Source: an uncultured Pirellulaceae bacterium | GTDB lineage: Bacteria; Planctomycetota; Planctomycetia; Pirellulales; Pirellulaceae | DNA length: 64,000 nt | Direction of reading: 5' to 3' | Assembly: GCA_938083195.1 (NCBI GenBank) | Contig: CALKCK010000016.1 | Span: 50,942-114,941 of the forward strand | Shown here: positions 1 to 8,880 of the stretch, one piece after another | Position numbering within the stretch: the first letter of the stretch is position 1 | Layout: each line of letters opens with the position of its first letter | Translations under genes and position numbers: made by a program | The notes under the pieces: model-generated | Seen by the model: only the letters and a program-made list of their open reading frames with translations | Told to the model about the DNA's origin: nothing | Database searches by the model: none

Positions 1-2128
1 CAAGCAGCCGCATTAACAACTCAACACTATTGGCCTCCATCGCCACATACTGTTCGAGCATTTTCAATTCTTCATCAGGATCATCCAATTTGCGATGGCA
101 CTGAGCGAGAAGAGGGTACGTAGATTTCATTTCAGGACAAATTTCTAAAATCTTCAAAAGTGCATCTCTCGCCGATTCCCACCGCTCCTCCTCAATAGCC
201 TGACGGGCTTCTTGATTTAACCCAGCAAGATTATTGGGATGCTCTTGATTCCATTGCTTCCAATCAGCCGCCGTTGCGTCGGGAATTAATTTCACTTTAT
301 CCCAATTCGCCGTTGGCGCGAAAGCTTCAGCCTTCTGCAAAGCAAACTTCGCAAACGACTTGTCGATAAATTCAATGGGGGCACAATGACGCCGCAGCGC
401 GTCGTTTATCGGAGTCCCAAATGCCAATTCCTGAAGTACATTTTTCAATCCGTCCAGGCCGAATTCCTGAATTAAATATTCTACGACCAATGATGATTCA
501 TAATAGGCAAACTGTAAATGAACGGGGGAGGGCGGTCGCAGAAACGCACCACTTAACTCGCTTACGGGCGTTAAGCTCTCCGAGAGTACCATTTCACGGA
601 ACACCGTTCCCATCGTCTCTCCCCAAGCCGAATCCGCAAGCTTTTCCTCGTGCACAGAAATCCCCTCACTCAGCCAGCGGGGCATCTTATTTTTTGTTTT
701 CTGAAGCGTGACAACATGGCAGAACTCATGCCACAAAACCGACTCCCAGCTCGTCAAATTCACTCCCTGAGCGGCAGGACTATTCATCGTGATGACACGC
801 CCAAAACAGACACCCAAAAAACCGGACCCACCCGGCAATCCAAATGTACGAATCGCAAAATCCTGTTGACGCGGGAAGATCTCTACAAAAACTGGCGTTT
901 CCAATTCTGAATCATACTTGGTGCACAAATCTGCTTTCGCTCGAACAAGCAATTCTAAAACTCGATCACCATATATCGCAGCTTCGTCGGCTCCCATCCG
1001 AACAACAAATCCATCTCGTTCAAGCGTCTTAAATTTAGCGATCTCATCCCGCAGCGTAACGAGGTTGTAGGCCACGACACTGTATTGATCTTCGTCAAAA
1101 ACTTCATCCGCCAATTTCCAGCCTTCCAACTCTTGCCCCAACCGCAAAAGGTCATGTGCTAATTGAATCTTTGCCGGCAGAAAATTCTCGTCGTAAACCA
1201 ATGCGCGTCTCTGGTATTCTTCCCCTTCGGAAAATCGATATTTTTCCGACAACTCCCGACCAATTAAATGATCCACCTCTGGATTGCCCAGCCAACCCGC
1301 AAATGCCCGCTCTCGAAATTCACCTTCTTGCTGGGGCTGATTTTGCAAATGAGCAATCACCGACCGGTAAGCCCATGCCCTGGGAAGCTGCGGATGGACT
1401 TTCTGAATTTTCTCCAAAGTTTCAATCGCTTTGTCGTAGTCCTCTGAACTTATCTGCTGATCCGCAAGCAACAGCAAGATCTCGACGTTAGATGGGTTAA
1501 TCGCGAGAACACGGTTCACCAACTCATTTACCTTTTCGGAATCGCTCGGCAGAAACGACTTCGCAAGCCCGACCATTGCATCGACATCCGCAGGAAGTAA
1601 TTGAAGCACCTCCGAATAATTCTCCGCTGCCAACGCATAATCCTGTTTCGAAAAAGCCAAATCCGCAATCGCCCGAAACACTTCGGGATTGGTTGGATAC
1701 CGCTTTCGGACAGGGTAATAAAAAAGATCAAGCACTTCTTTTGCATCCGCGTTTCGACTAAGAAAATATCTGCCAAGAGCAAGCTGGTTAGCAAGGTCTT
1801 TGTATCGCCATGAATTCCTCGAAGCGAGGGTTTCTATTTCCGACAGCAATTTGGCCGAACCGTCATCGTCTCCACTGAATCGACGCACCTCGCTTCCAAT
1901 CCTCCGCAGCCGAATGCTATTCTTAAATCGAATCAACGAGGCATCCAAACTCTCAACGGCAGCCTCATAATCTCCAGTCTTTAACTGACACTCAATTGTG
2001 CGAATTGCCCATTTCTCCTCAACGCTGTAACGCCCCAATTTTTCATCGATTGCTCCCGCAAGCTTAATTACTTCAGAATACCGCCCTTCATTGTAAAGGC
2101 GTTCGGCCTGCTCAGATTCCGACTCCAC
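1..2128 (-). CDS. TPR protein with HExxH metallopeptidase-like domain (partial, C-terminus outside window)
   Basis: The minus strand is open from about 2329 to the window edge. It encodes TPR-like helices, then a segment reading LWHEFCHVVTLQ (HExxH, near 725) followed by RWLSEGISVHE. Together these form the HExxH plus downstream Glu pattern of gluzincin (peptidase MA-like) metalloproteases. More TPR-like helices follow towards base 1. 2128 is the first canonical start (GTG). The open frame upstream of it carries a hydrophobic stretch that looks like an export signal, but no ATG, GTG, TTG or CTG precedes it (see findings). By family, TPR plus MA-like domains suggest a secreted or periplasmic hydrolase. 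The substrate is unknown and the end of the protein is missing. Confidence 0.75.
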   Translation of the reverse strand, partial: MESESEQAERLYNEGRYSEVIKLAGAIDEKLGRYSVEEKWAIRTIECQLKTGDYEAAVESLDASLIRFKNSIRLRRIGSEVRRFSGDDDGSAKLLSEIETLASRNSWRYKDLANQLALGRYFLSRNADAKEVLDLFYYPVRKRYPTNPEVFRAIADLAFSKQDYALAAENYSEVLQLLPADVDAMVGLAKSFLPSDSEKVNELVNRVLAINPSNVEILLLLADQQISSEDYDKAIETLEKIQKVHPQLPRAWAYRSVIAHLQNQPQQEGEFRERAFAGWLGNPEVDHLIGRELSEKYRFSEGEEYQRRALVYDENFLPAKIQLAHDLLRLGQELEGWKLADEVFDEDQYSVVAYNLVTLRDEIAKFKTLERDGFVVRMGADEAAIYGDRVLELLVRAKADLCTKYDSELETPVFVEIFPRQQDFAIRTFGLPGGSGFLGVCFGRVITMNSPAAQGVNLTSWESVLWHEFCHVVTLQKTKNKMPRWLSEGISVHEEKLADSAWGETMGTVFREMVLSESLTPVSELSGAFLRPPSPVHLQFAYYESSLVVEYLIQEFGLDGLKNVLQELAFGTPINDALRRHCAPIEFIDKSFAKFALQKAEAFAPTANWDKVKLIPDATAADWKQWNQEHPNNLAGLNQEARQAIEEERWESARDALLKILEICPEMKSTYPLLAQCHRKLDDPDEELKMLEQYVAMEANSVELLMRLL

Positions 2129-2572
2129 AGGAGTCGCCGAGAGAGAATCAACAATACTTTGGCCAGTCGAGATGGTCGGAGTGAATGCAAAGAGTGCACA
2201 AGCAACGCACCAAGCTCCAAACCAAATTAGAAATTCACGAGCAAGCTTAGGGGCAGGGCAGGTAATCGGTTCAGCCTCGGCAATATTTAGGCAACTTAAA
2301 CGAGGAAGCCGAAATCGGCTGTCTTTATTGTATTAAATGCAACTGGGCGTGCAAAGTTGCGGACAAAGTCACATTTGTCACAAATTACCAGCAACGGTCA
2401 TTTACTGAAACCAAAAGCCCGCGGTTGATCTTGCCACGCACATCCACTATTTTTTCGGTTATGGATGGGCCACGCAGCAGAGTACGCCATGTGCTTCAAG
2501 CGAATTGGCAATACAAAAACCGCCACTTATCGGAGCAATTATCCATTTTGCTCCGGACGGGAACAGCAACGG
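2129..2572. other. intergenic region between divergent genes
   Basis: This stretch separates the minus-strand peptidase-like gene from the plus-strand gene at 2573. It holds the in-frame, possibly translated upstream extension of the minus gene (to about 2329) and a 14-base near-palindrome around 2309-2322 (AGCCGAAATCGGCT). No confident promoter or RNA is seen. Confidence 0.4.
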
Positions 2573-3322
2573 ATGTGGGGCACTTCACAAGGCGACCGAA
2601 CACTGACTGGAGCGGAAGCTGCCTTGGTGCGAAAATCAGTCGGACACCTTCGAGACATGATCACCGCGGGGCTCGATCTGGACGAACCTCACCGGTCCGA
2701 AGTGGACGTTTTCGACCGCCTCCAACCGACGCAACAACTATCCGTCCTTCATGAGGTCGCCCATGGGTTGCTCGACCCCCAGACCTCCATCATGGAACTT
2801 ACCGCCGTACGAGAGGGAACCGTTCACACGATTTATCGTGAAATTTTTAGCCTCGTCGAGATCGAGATCGATCTCTCCCAGCATCGTGAAATTGATTTCG
2901 ATTTTCAGGAATCGCCAGATGGACGCGAGCCTGCTTTTAACACCACGACAAAACTCGCCCATCAAATTCGTGCAACGATAGTCTCTGCGTGGCATGAACT
3001 TACTCAGCCAATAACTGAATGGAATCCAAGCGGCTTAATTCCGGAAGAACGACATCCCCATAGCGTTCCCGAAATTGATTCCACCAACCTCGAATTGTGG
3101 TCATCAACCATTGAGTTCCTTGCCAACCAAGTGCTTTGGGATCGAGATTTCGAAATGGAACCTTTTTTTGCCGATCTTGACCCTGCTAAAGTCGCCGATA
3201 TCAAGTTGTATATGGGCATCCAGGAGAATTACTTTTCTTCACCGGCACCCGATGCCAACTCCGCCGATTACCAGCGACTTGATCGGGAGCTCGTGGCACT
3301 GACCCGAAATCTCAAAGTCTAA
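2573..3322 (+). CDS. conserved planctomycete protein of unknown function
   Basis: The product is 250 residues if started at ATG 2573. The frame is open upstream to 2465, but the extra 36 residues look non-coding in composition. There is no signal peptide or membrane segment, so it is probably cytosolic. The N-terminal half has the pattern 'TGAEAALVRKSVGHLRDM...VFDRL...LSVLHEVAHGLLD', which I associate with planctomycete proteins without assigned function. The segment HEVAH (residues 60-64) fits HExxH by string but may be chance within a helix. The gene stands alone, divergent from the gene before it and convergent with the Lon-like gene at 3370. I do not recognise a function. Confidence 0.7.
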   Translation: MWGTSQGDRTLTGAEAALVRKSVGHLRDMITAGLDLDEPHRSEVDVFDRLQPTQQLSVLHEVAHGLLDPQTSIMELTAVREGTVHTIYREIFSLVEIEIDLSQHREIDFDFQESPDGREPAFNTTTKLAHQIRATIVSAWHELTQPITEWNPSGLIPEERHPHSVPEIDSTNLELWSSTIEFLANQVLWDRDFEMEPFFADLDPAKVADIKLYMGIQENYFSSPAPDANSADYQRLDRELVALTRNLKV

Positions 3323-3369
3323 CTTTATTTTAAGTTAACTTTAAAGAGATAACGCCGTACCAAACGAAT

Positions 3370-5835
3370 TTAAATTTCGTCACCCTCGCCTGTCTTAGGC
3401 ACAATGGGCTGATCATCGTCCGATCCGCCGGCAGGCTGTACCTGAGCCAGCTTCATTGGACTGGCCAACGTCAGTCTCCAAAATTTCTCAATTTCGTTAT
3501 GAGCTTTCGCTAACAAAGAACCAACTGGATAAACTCCTTGATCGTCAACTTGCCCCGCAGTTTGACCAGTCATCAATTCAATTGCATCATAAATATTATC
3601 AACTGCAAATACGTGAAACTTACCTTGACGGCAAGCTTCAACAACTCGTTCACTAAGCATTAGGTCGCCAGCATTCGATTTTGGCACCACCACACCTTGA
3701 TTTCCATTGAGACCAAAATAGTCACAAGCATCGAAGAACCCCTCCACTTTTTCGTTGACTCCACCGATTGCCTCGAGGTGACCGTGCTGGTCAATTGCGC
3801 CAGTCATGGCCATCGACTGCTTGATCGGAATCCCAGTCAATGCACTCAGCAAACAGACAATTTCAGCTCCCGACGCAGAGTCTCCATCAATGCCGCCGTA
3901 ACTTTGCTCGAACGCCAAAGACGCACTAAAGGCCATCGGATGTTCCGTCCTTAGTAAGTGCCGCAGTAACCCACCCAGGATATGAAAGCCCTTGGTATGA
4001 ATTGCACCGGACATTTGAGCACGGCCCTCGATATTAATTAAACCAGCACTACCGGGACCAATCGTGGCTGTGATTCGAGCGGGAAACCCATAGGTCAAGG
4101 GACCGGAATGCATCACTGCGAGGCCATTAATCTGCCCGACAACGTCGCCATCGGTTTGCACCATCAACGTCTGACTTTCAACCATTTCACGAAATTTTCT
4201 TGACGGTAAACTGGCTCGATCTCGCGTCCGTTGAACCGCTTGCAGCACGTGGGCTTCCGTCACTATCTCTTCCGCGGAGAGAAACGCTGCTTCCCTCGCA
4301 ATATCAGCGATCCGACCAAACCGGGCCGACAAGCGATTATTCCTCGCAACGATTCTCGCACCATGCTCAGCCAAGGCGGCAACCGCAGATCGATGAAACG
4401 GTGGCAAGCCCTCTGACCGACTTAAACCAGCGACAACGCTGGCGTACTGACAAACCGCTTCATCACTTCGCGGCAACTCACTGTCGAAATCAGCGAGCAC
4501 TTTGAATAGTTCCCGAAAATCAGGATCTGCATGATCGAGTTGATAATACGTTTTTGCATCTCCAATTAAAATGACTCGCACCCGAATTTCGATCGGCTCA
4601 GGTTGCGTAATAACTGTCTGCCGCATCCACCCTGCTTCGGGCGGTACAATTTCCAAACGGCCTGTTCGCAGTGTCCGCATCAATGCTCGCCATGCCCCAG
4701 GTTCCGAAACAACATCGTTAACATCCAAGATCAGATAGCCTTGGTCTGCCTGCAACAAGGCACCCGCACGAACCCCACGATAATCGGAAACCGCCATTCC
4801 GCCCGGGCCAATATCTGATTCCACCGTTCCCAATAAATTAATTAAACTGGGGGTGTTTTCTTCGATGACCGGGCGAGATTCGTCAGGATCATGGGAAAGG
4901 ACAATATTAACGCCATATAATTCCTTAAAATTCGGACCATCTTCGCCACCGGCATGGAGATGATTCTCAATTACATCTTCCAGAACCTCGTCGAGAAAAT
5001 CCCGAACCGCCGCGTCTTGAAATTTCTCTTGAATCGGATCTGTATAATTCTTAAGCAATTCCGTCGCATATTTCTCCGTTAGATTGATGACTTTTTGGGA
5101 AGCCGAGCGAATGATCAAATTCACCTCCCGACTCGTTTCAACAAGTCTCTTCTGATAGCCGGGAAGGGCATCTTCGAATTGCTTCAACTGTTCTTCACTG
5201 GCCTCTTTCTTGGCGACCTTAGCCCGCAGTGCTTCGTGAGGCACCGGTTCACCGTCGACAATCGGCATAATCATTGTCTGAGTGGCTGGCCCTTGTTGAA
5301 CAGAAACCAGCGCCATGCCATTGCTCTCAATCTCTTTTTCCAATGGCTCGGTCACCAATTTAATCGACGCCTGAACCTCGTCTTGGACCCTTTGGCGATG
5401 GGAAGCATGCGGTTCCGACTCGATCGCTTTAGGCAAGCCATCTTCGACGAACTCCGCCAACTTCTCCATCGACTTGCGAAACGCACCAGCCTGTCCGGGT
5501 GGCAAAGTGATCAACCGAGGACGTTCTAACCTTCGAAAATTGTGGACATAGCAAAAATCTCGCTTCGCTGGCGTGACAGGTGCAAAATCTTTAAGCATCT
5601 GTCGAACCATCGTAATCCGCCCGGTTCCCCTCGCACCCCGCACGTAAACATTTTGGCCCTGAGCAAGGCATTGAATTCCAAATTTCAATGCTTCATACGC
5701 CGTAGGCTGCCCAACGACACCTTGAACCGGATCGATTTCAGCAGTCGTCTCAAATGGCAAAACATCTAAATTGCATTTCCAACGGAGCAACGCTGGTGGA
5801 ACTTCTTTTTCGAAAGCAGACATGGAATTGGGCAT
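3370..5835 (-). CDS. Lon-family (S16) ATP-dependent protease, LonB/YcbZ-like
   Basis: This 821-residue protein has an N-terminal AAA-like region and a C-terminal Lon proteolytic domain. The nucleotide loop reads GARGTGRIT (about residues 67-75), with Arg where Lys is usual; I recall this as common in the YcbZ-like branch. The protease domain carries the catalytic Ser653 in GDSAS and Lys696 in GGVNEKVEG. The 43-residue spacing matches that in classical Lon. A long helical insertion lies near residues 150-290. The family acts in the cytosol on misfolded or regulatory proteins. The start is ATG 5835, with an internal ATG 12 bases later. A perfect hairpin sits just upstream at 5850-5874. It is transcribed in the same direction as the TadE/TadG genes but separated from them by 153 bases. 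Confidence 0.93.
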   Translation of the reverse strand: MPNSMSAFEKEVPPALLRWKCNLDVLPFETTAEIDPVQGVVGQPTAYEALKFGIQCLAQGQNVYVRGARGTGRITMVRQMLKDFAPVTPAKRDFCYVHNFRRLERPRLITLPPGQAGAFRKSMEKLAEFVEDGLPKAIESEPHASHRQRVQDEVQASIKLVTEPLEKEIESNGMALVSVQQGPATQTMIMPIVDGEPVPHEALRAKVAKKEASEEQLKQFEDALPGYQKRLVETSREVNLIIRSASQKVINLTEKYATELLKNYTDPIQEKFQDAAVRDFLDEVLEDVIENHLHAGGEDGPNFKELYGVNIVLSHDPDESRPVIEENTPSLINLLGTVESDIGPGGMAVSDYRGVRAGALLQADQGYLILDVNDVVSEPGAWRALMRTLRTGRLEIVPPEAGWMRQTVITQPEPIEIRVRVILIGDAKTYYQLDHADPDFRELFKVLADFDSELPRSDEAVCQYASVVAGLSRSEGLPPFHRSAVAALAEHGARIVARNNRLSARFGRIADIAREAAFLSAEEIVTEAHVLQAVQRTRDRASLPSRKFREMVESQTLMVQTDGDVVGQINGLAVMHSGPLTYGFPARITATIGPGSAGLINIEGRAQMSGAIHTKGFHILGGLLRHLLRTEHPMAFSASLAFEQSYGGIDGDSASGAEIVCLLSALTGIPIKQSMAMTGAIDQHGHLEAIGGVNEKVEGFFDACDYFGLNGNQGVVVPKSNAGDLMLSERVVEACRQGKFHVFAVDNIYDAIELMTGQTAGQVDDQGVYPVGSLLAKAHNEIEKFWRLTLASPMKLAQVQPAGGSDDDQPIVPKTGEGDEI

Positions 5836-5849
5836 TTAATAAAAGACAG

Positions 5850-5874
5850 GAATGAATCGATCAGAGATTCATTC
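5850..5874 (-). promoter_or_regulatory. perfect 9-bp hairpin between tadG-like gene and Lon-like gene
   Basis: Arms 5850-5858 and 5866-5874 (GAATGAATC / GATTCATTC) are perfectly complementary around a 7-base loop. On the minus strand the 3' side continues CTGTCTTTTATT, a weak U-rich tail. It could be a terminator for the TadG-like gene, or an operator or leader hairpin for the Lon-like gene, whose ATG is 14 bases downstream. Confidence 0.45.
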
Positions 5875-5988
5875 TAAGTCCCGACGGCTCTTTACAACAC
5901 CTAGGAAGACGCACAATCCTGGCTCGGGTAAGAGACCTCGTTCGATGGGAATGCCTAAAACTAATTAAAACAAGAGTCAATCAGATTT

Positions 5989-7494
5989 TCATTCCGTCAA
6001 AATCGTGGGCAGGTTGTTTGCAATTTCCGCAAATATATTTACCAATTCCGAACCATCATCGGCATGATAGTGACGCCCTTTGCCAGCACCAGCAACCTCC
6101 TGCATCGCCTCCTGATCGGCTCCCGGTGTAAAAGTGACGGTATGAATCGTGACGTCATTGGATTCAAGAATCGTCCGCGCCGCCTCGAGTGGACGGACTC
6201 CGCTGTTGTTCTCACCGTCGGTTAAAACGACAATCGTTTTCACAGCAAACAACCGAGCATTCTCTCCACTGACAATGGGCTCGACACTCCTCAGCATTCC
6301 ATCGCCAATCCCAGTACCGCCATTGGGGCGGATGGTTAAGACCTTTTCCAAAACCGGAGCGTAATTACTTGTCAGCAAATAATCTAAAGTCGGAGAATTA
6401 CTGAAGGTCACCAATGACAAATGCTCTTCCTGATCGGTTTCTTTGAGGACATCGATAAACGCTTTTACACCTTGTGATAGATAATCCCATCGACTGTTTC
6501 TGGGCGCGTCCGGAGAATTTTGCCAATCGTGACAATATTGTGCCATTGCACACGTCAACTTATCTCCCTCCGAACTCGAATAAGATTCCCCAAGGCTGTG
6601 CTCAGAATTCCAAGACCTCTCAAGCTGATAAATCAAGTTACCGCTAAACTTCTGCGAGTACAAACTTGCTTTTGCATTATTCAATTCCGTACTAGAAATC
6701 AGCCTCCTCTCATAACTCGAAGCGGGAACCGTATGGGTATCCAGCAAATCTCGAACCTGCCATGTTGAATCGGCCTCTTCGGAGCGGTGATAGCCTTTAT
6801 CTTTCCAGGATCCTTTTTTACTCTTTCCTCGCTTTTGCAGTTCCCAGTAGTGGTACTTGGTATAGCCAGAAACTTCAATCGTCTCCGTGGTCTGATACAA
6901 CAGATCGAACATCGCGTGAAGCTGGACTTGATCTCGAAAATAAAGCATCGATCCAGAACGGTCCAACACAAGTGCGATATCTCGATCGACCTGAGTTGCT
7001 ATCGATCGTCGAATTGGTGAAAAACTACTCGCAGCGGATCCGCCAAAAATCATCGAGATATTGACTTTACCAACTACCCCAAGGCTCGATGCTCGCTCCT
7101 GACCACTATCAACAATGGATTTATCAAGCGGTGAAAATCGGTAAGCCCCTTTGCCGCCATTATCTCGAATCGATTTTCCAAAAACTACATTGACGTTCTC
7201 GCTACCCTCAAGAACCGACAAATATTTACCGTCAACCTGATTGGCACGAATTGTTTTTTCAACCTGGGCAATCGCTAAGTCGGTTGACTGGTGAATACTC
7301 AACGCGCGACCGCCCGCATGTGAGGCAGCATCGGTTGCAATTTTCAATTGCGTTGTGACTAACTGCATGTGTGCCAGGTTAACCGCAAACCCAATCAGGA
7401 TAATAATTAACGTTAAGAGGATGGCAAAAAATGGCATCACTGCACCAGACCTAGAACCAGCCAATTTAACCCTTCGCGAGGAATGTGTTGTCAC
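5989..7494 (-). CDS. TadG-like pilus-assembly protein with von Willebrand A domain
   Basis: The 501-residue product starts with a short basic segment and one hydrophobic helix (PFFAILLTLIIILIGFAV, about residues 21-38). The helix is followed by the LAHMQLVTTQLKIATDAASH pattern of the TadG-like N-terminal domain (PilG-type pseudopilin leader). From about residue 170 a von Willebrand factor A domain begins. It has the metal-site motif DRSGS (in ALVLDRSGSM) and later VVLTDGENNSG. TadG proteins sit in the inner membrane, facing the periplasm, and take part in tight-adherence pili or related export. It is the last of three same-strand genes (TadE, TadE, TadG). No TadA ATPase, RcpA secretin or Flp pilin is nearby. 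Confidence 0.85.
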   Translation of the reverse strand: MTTHSSRRVKLAGSRSGAVMPFFAILLTLIIILIGFAVNLAHMQLVTTQLKIATDAASHAGGRALSIHQSTDLAIAQVEKTIRANQVDGKYLSVLEGSENVNVVFGKSIRDNGGKGAYRFSPLDKSIVDSGQERASSLGVVGKVNISMIFGGSAASSFSPIRRSIATQVDRDIALVLDRSGSMLYFRDQVQLHAMFDLLYQTTETIEVSGYTKYHYWELQKRGKSKKGSWKDKGYHRSEEADSTWQVRDLLDTHTVPASSYERRLISSTELNNAKASLYSQKFSGNLIYQLERSWNSEHSLGESYSSSEGDKLTCAMAQYCHDWQNSPDAPRNSRWDYLSQGVKAFIDVLKETDQEEHLSLVTFSNSPTLDYLLTSNYAPVLEKVLTIRPNGGTGIGDGMLRSVEPIVSGENARLFAVKTIVVLTDGENNSGVRPLEAARTILESNDVTIHTVTFTPGADQEAMQEVAGAGKGRHYHADDGSELVNIFAEIANNLPTILTE

Positions 7495-7536
7495 GATTTA
7501 AAATTCTCCAGTGCCTGAAATCTCACTCATGAGATT

Positions 7537-7566
7537 TACTCTTTCAGCAACTACTCTTTCAGCAAC
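7537..7566. repeat. 15-bp perfect tandem duplication
   Basis: The unit TACTCTTTCAGCAAC occurs at 7537-7551 and again at 7552-7566 without a mismatch. It lies between the TadG-like and TadE-like genes, four bases from a second tandem duplication at 7571-7602. Confidence 0.95.
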
Positions 7567-7570
7567 TTAA

Positions 7571-7602
7571 CTAATCAATCTCTGAGCTAATCAATCTCTG
7601 AG
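7571..7602. repeat. 16-bp perfect tandem duplication across a stop codon
   Basis: The unit CTAATCAATCTCTGAG is present at 7571-7586 and 7587-7602. On the minus strand each copy encodes a Ser-Glu-Ile-Asp-stop ending. The TadE-like gene therefore stops in the second copy, and the first copy lies just beyond it in another frame. Confidence 0.95.
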
Positions 7603-8084
7603 CCATTAAAGTAGCCTCGGTACCGCTCTGTGCGAACCGAAATTTCTGAACAAATTTGCTGATCGCCCCATACCCAGCAGGGAAGAAAAAGCGCATTATC
7701 TCGCAGGCTGATTTCAATTCGCGCCCTGACACTTGGGGTGTCAAATTGAAGCTCATTAATGATCTTCCCATCACTACCTCGAGAACCGTCAGATCCGTTG
7801 ATCGTGATTTTGGCGTTCACGTTGCCAACTCTCGAGAGAATCGAATTGGCACGATCGATGCCATCCTGGACCGTTGCCCCTTCCGCGATCACATGTCTCG
7901 CAGCTTCATAACAAGCATTTTGTGAGATGTTTCGAAGAAGACACATCCGAGAAAATTCGACGCAACTGATAATTAAACATATAAAAACTGGAGCGACGAT
8001 CGCGAACTCAAGCGAAGAAACACCTCGGCGATTCCCACGGAAACGAACGCGCTTTAAAAATGGACTTAGCAATCGCATAAACAC
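7587..8084 (-). CDS. TadE-like pseudopilin
   Basis: The 165-residue product has a basic N-terminus, then RRGVSSLEFAIVAPVFICLI. This is the TadE-like prepilin pattern: small residue, hydrophobic helix with Glu at position +5. The rest is a small extracytoplasmic domain. Family members are minor pseudopilins processed by a prepilin peptidase and inserted in the inner membrane. It begins 5 bases after the preceding TadE-like gene (8090-8515), so the two are clearly co-transcribed. The stop codon lies inside a 16-bp tandem duplication. Confidence 0.87.
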   Translation of the reverse strand: MFMRLLSPFLKRVRFRGNRRGVSSLEFAIVAPVFICLIISCVEFSRMCLLRNISQNACYEAARHVIAEGATVQDGIDRANSILSRVGNVNAKITINGSDGSRGSDGKIINELQFDTPSVRARIEISLRDNALFLPCWVWGDQQICSEISVRTERYRGYFNGSEID

Positions 8085-8089
8085 CCTTG

Positions 8090-8515
8090 TTACTCATCAA
8101 ATTCACGAACCATCGTTACCGAGGCTGTGATGTTTCGATTGAAAAGCGTGTCAAAAACAAATATCGAATTGCCCGCAGTCGGCGCAATAATTTCAATCGT
8201 AATAGGATCTAACGCGCTCAGGTTACTGAAATCCGGCGGAAGCACTCGCACCCCAAATCCACCCTCATTCGGAATCACAACCTTCCGGTCATCTAAAGCT
8301 TCCTGCACACGGGCAGTCACATCGTCTGCTGTCGCATAGCGGCGAATCCCAACCCGAGCACCTTCAAAAGCGCAAACTGTAATCGACTCTTTCAGATAAA
8401 TTGCAGAGCAAATCTCGAGAGTTCCCATCATCGCGATCAGCAGAATCGGAATGCACAGAGCGGTCTCAACGGCTGCAACACCCTTGATTCGATGATAGGT
8501 TGGTCGGTTTTTCAT
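8090..8515 (-). CDS. TadE-like pseudopilin, first gene of TadE/TadE/TadG cluster
   Basis: The 141-residue product begins MKNRPTYHRIKGVAAVETAL and continues into a hydrophobic helix (CIPILLIAMMGTLEIC). This is the processing site and transmembrane pattern of TadE-like proteins, with the conserved Glu in AAVETAL. The remainder is a short extracytoplasmic domain. It leads a three-gene minus-strand cluster with tight spacing. The 365-base region upstream is shared with the divergent metal efflux genes. Confidence 0.87.
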   Translation of the reverse strand: MKNRPTYHRIKGVAAVETALCIPILLIAMMGTLEICSAIYLKESITVCAFEGARVGIRRYATADDVTARVQEALDDRKVVIPNEGGFGVRVLPPDFSNLSALDPITIEIIAPTAGNSIFVFDTLFNRNITASVTMVREFDE

Positions 8516-8880
8516 TAGCGGTGGGCGGGTTTCGATCGCCTGTTTCGATCTTCAGTAGGTCAAAAAAACATAGTTCTTAATGCCCTAACAAATGAACACC
8601 AACCAACCCATATTGGGGATTTCTAGTTCTTTCCAACCACGAGACTATCTAATTCAGCACAACCTCTAATACCCACCCCACAGCCTTCCCCAGTGGCTAT
8701 TCCATCAACTACTGCCTTCCCTAGCAAAACATCATTTTTTCGACTGTTTCTGCTAGCAGACACGAATAGTCTGGGTGGTTTACCCAGACAATTATCGCGA
8801 GGAATCAGGAGATCGAGGGTCCTTCTTAAACCGCCGATAATTAGTCAGAGATGACCCAATGTGCTTAGATTTAGGTAAAC
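8516..8880. other. intergenic region between divergent TadE and metal efflux operons
   Basis: No gene is seen. The stretch must carry promoters for both directions. The one clear structure is the inverted repeat at 8769-8789, listed separately. The region is rich in A and C on the plus strand, and no confident -35/-10 pair is evident. Confidence 0.5.
8769..8789 (+). promoter_or_regulatory. perfect 8-bp inverted repeat upstream of efflux operon
   Basis: Arms 8769-8776 (GTCTGGGT) and 8782-8789 (ACCCAGAC) are perfectly complementary around a 5-base loop, about 92 bases before the first efflux gene. There is no T-run on either side, so a simple terminator is unlikely. An operator for a metal-responsive regulator, or a leader hairpin, is possible. 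No regulator gene is adjacent. Confidence 0.45.

Noticed and set aside
3323..3369. AT-rich palindrome between convergent genes as a bidirectional terminator
   Set aside because: The stem is only A-T pairs and too weak to support a terminator call.
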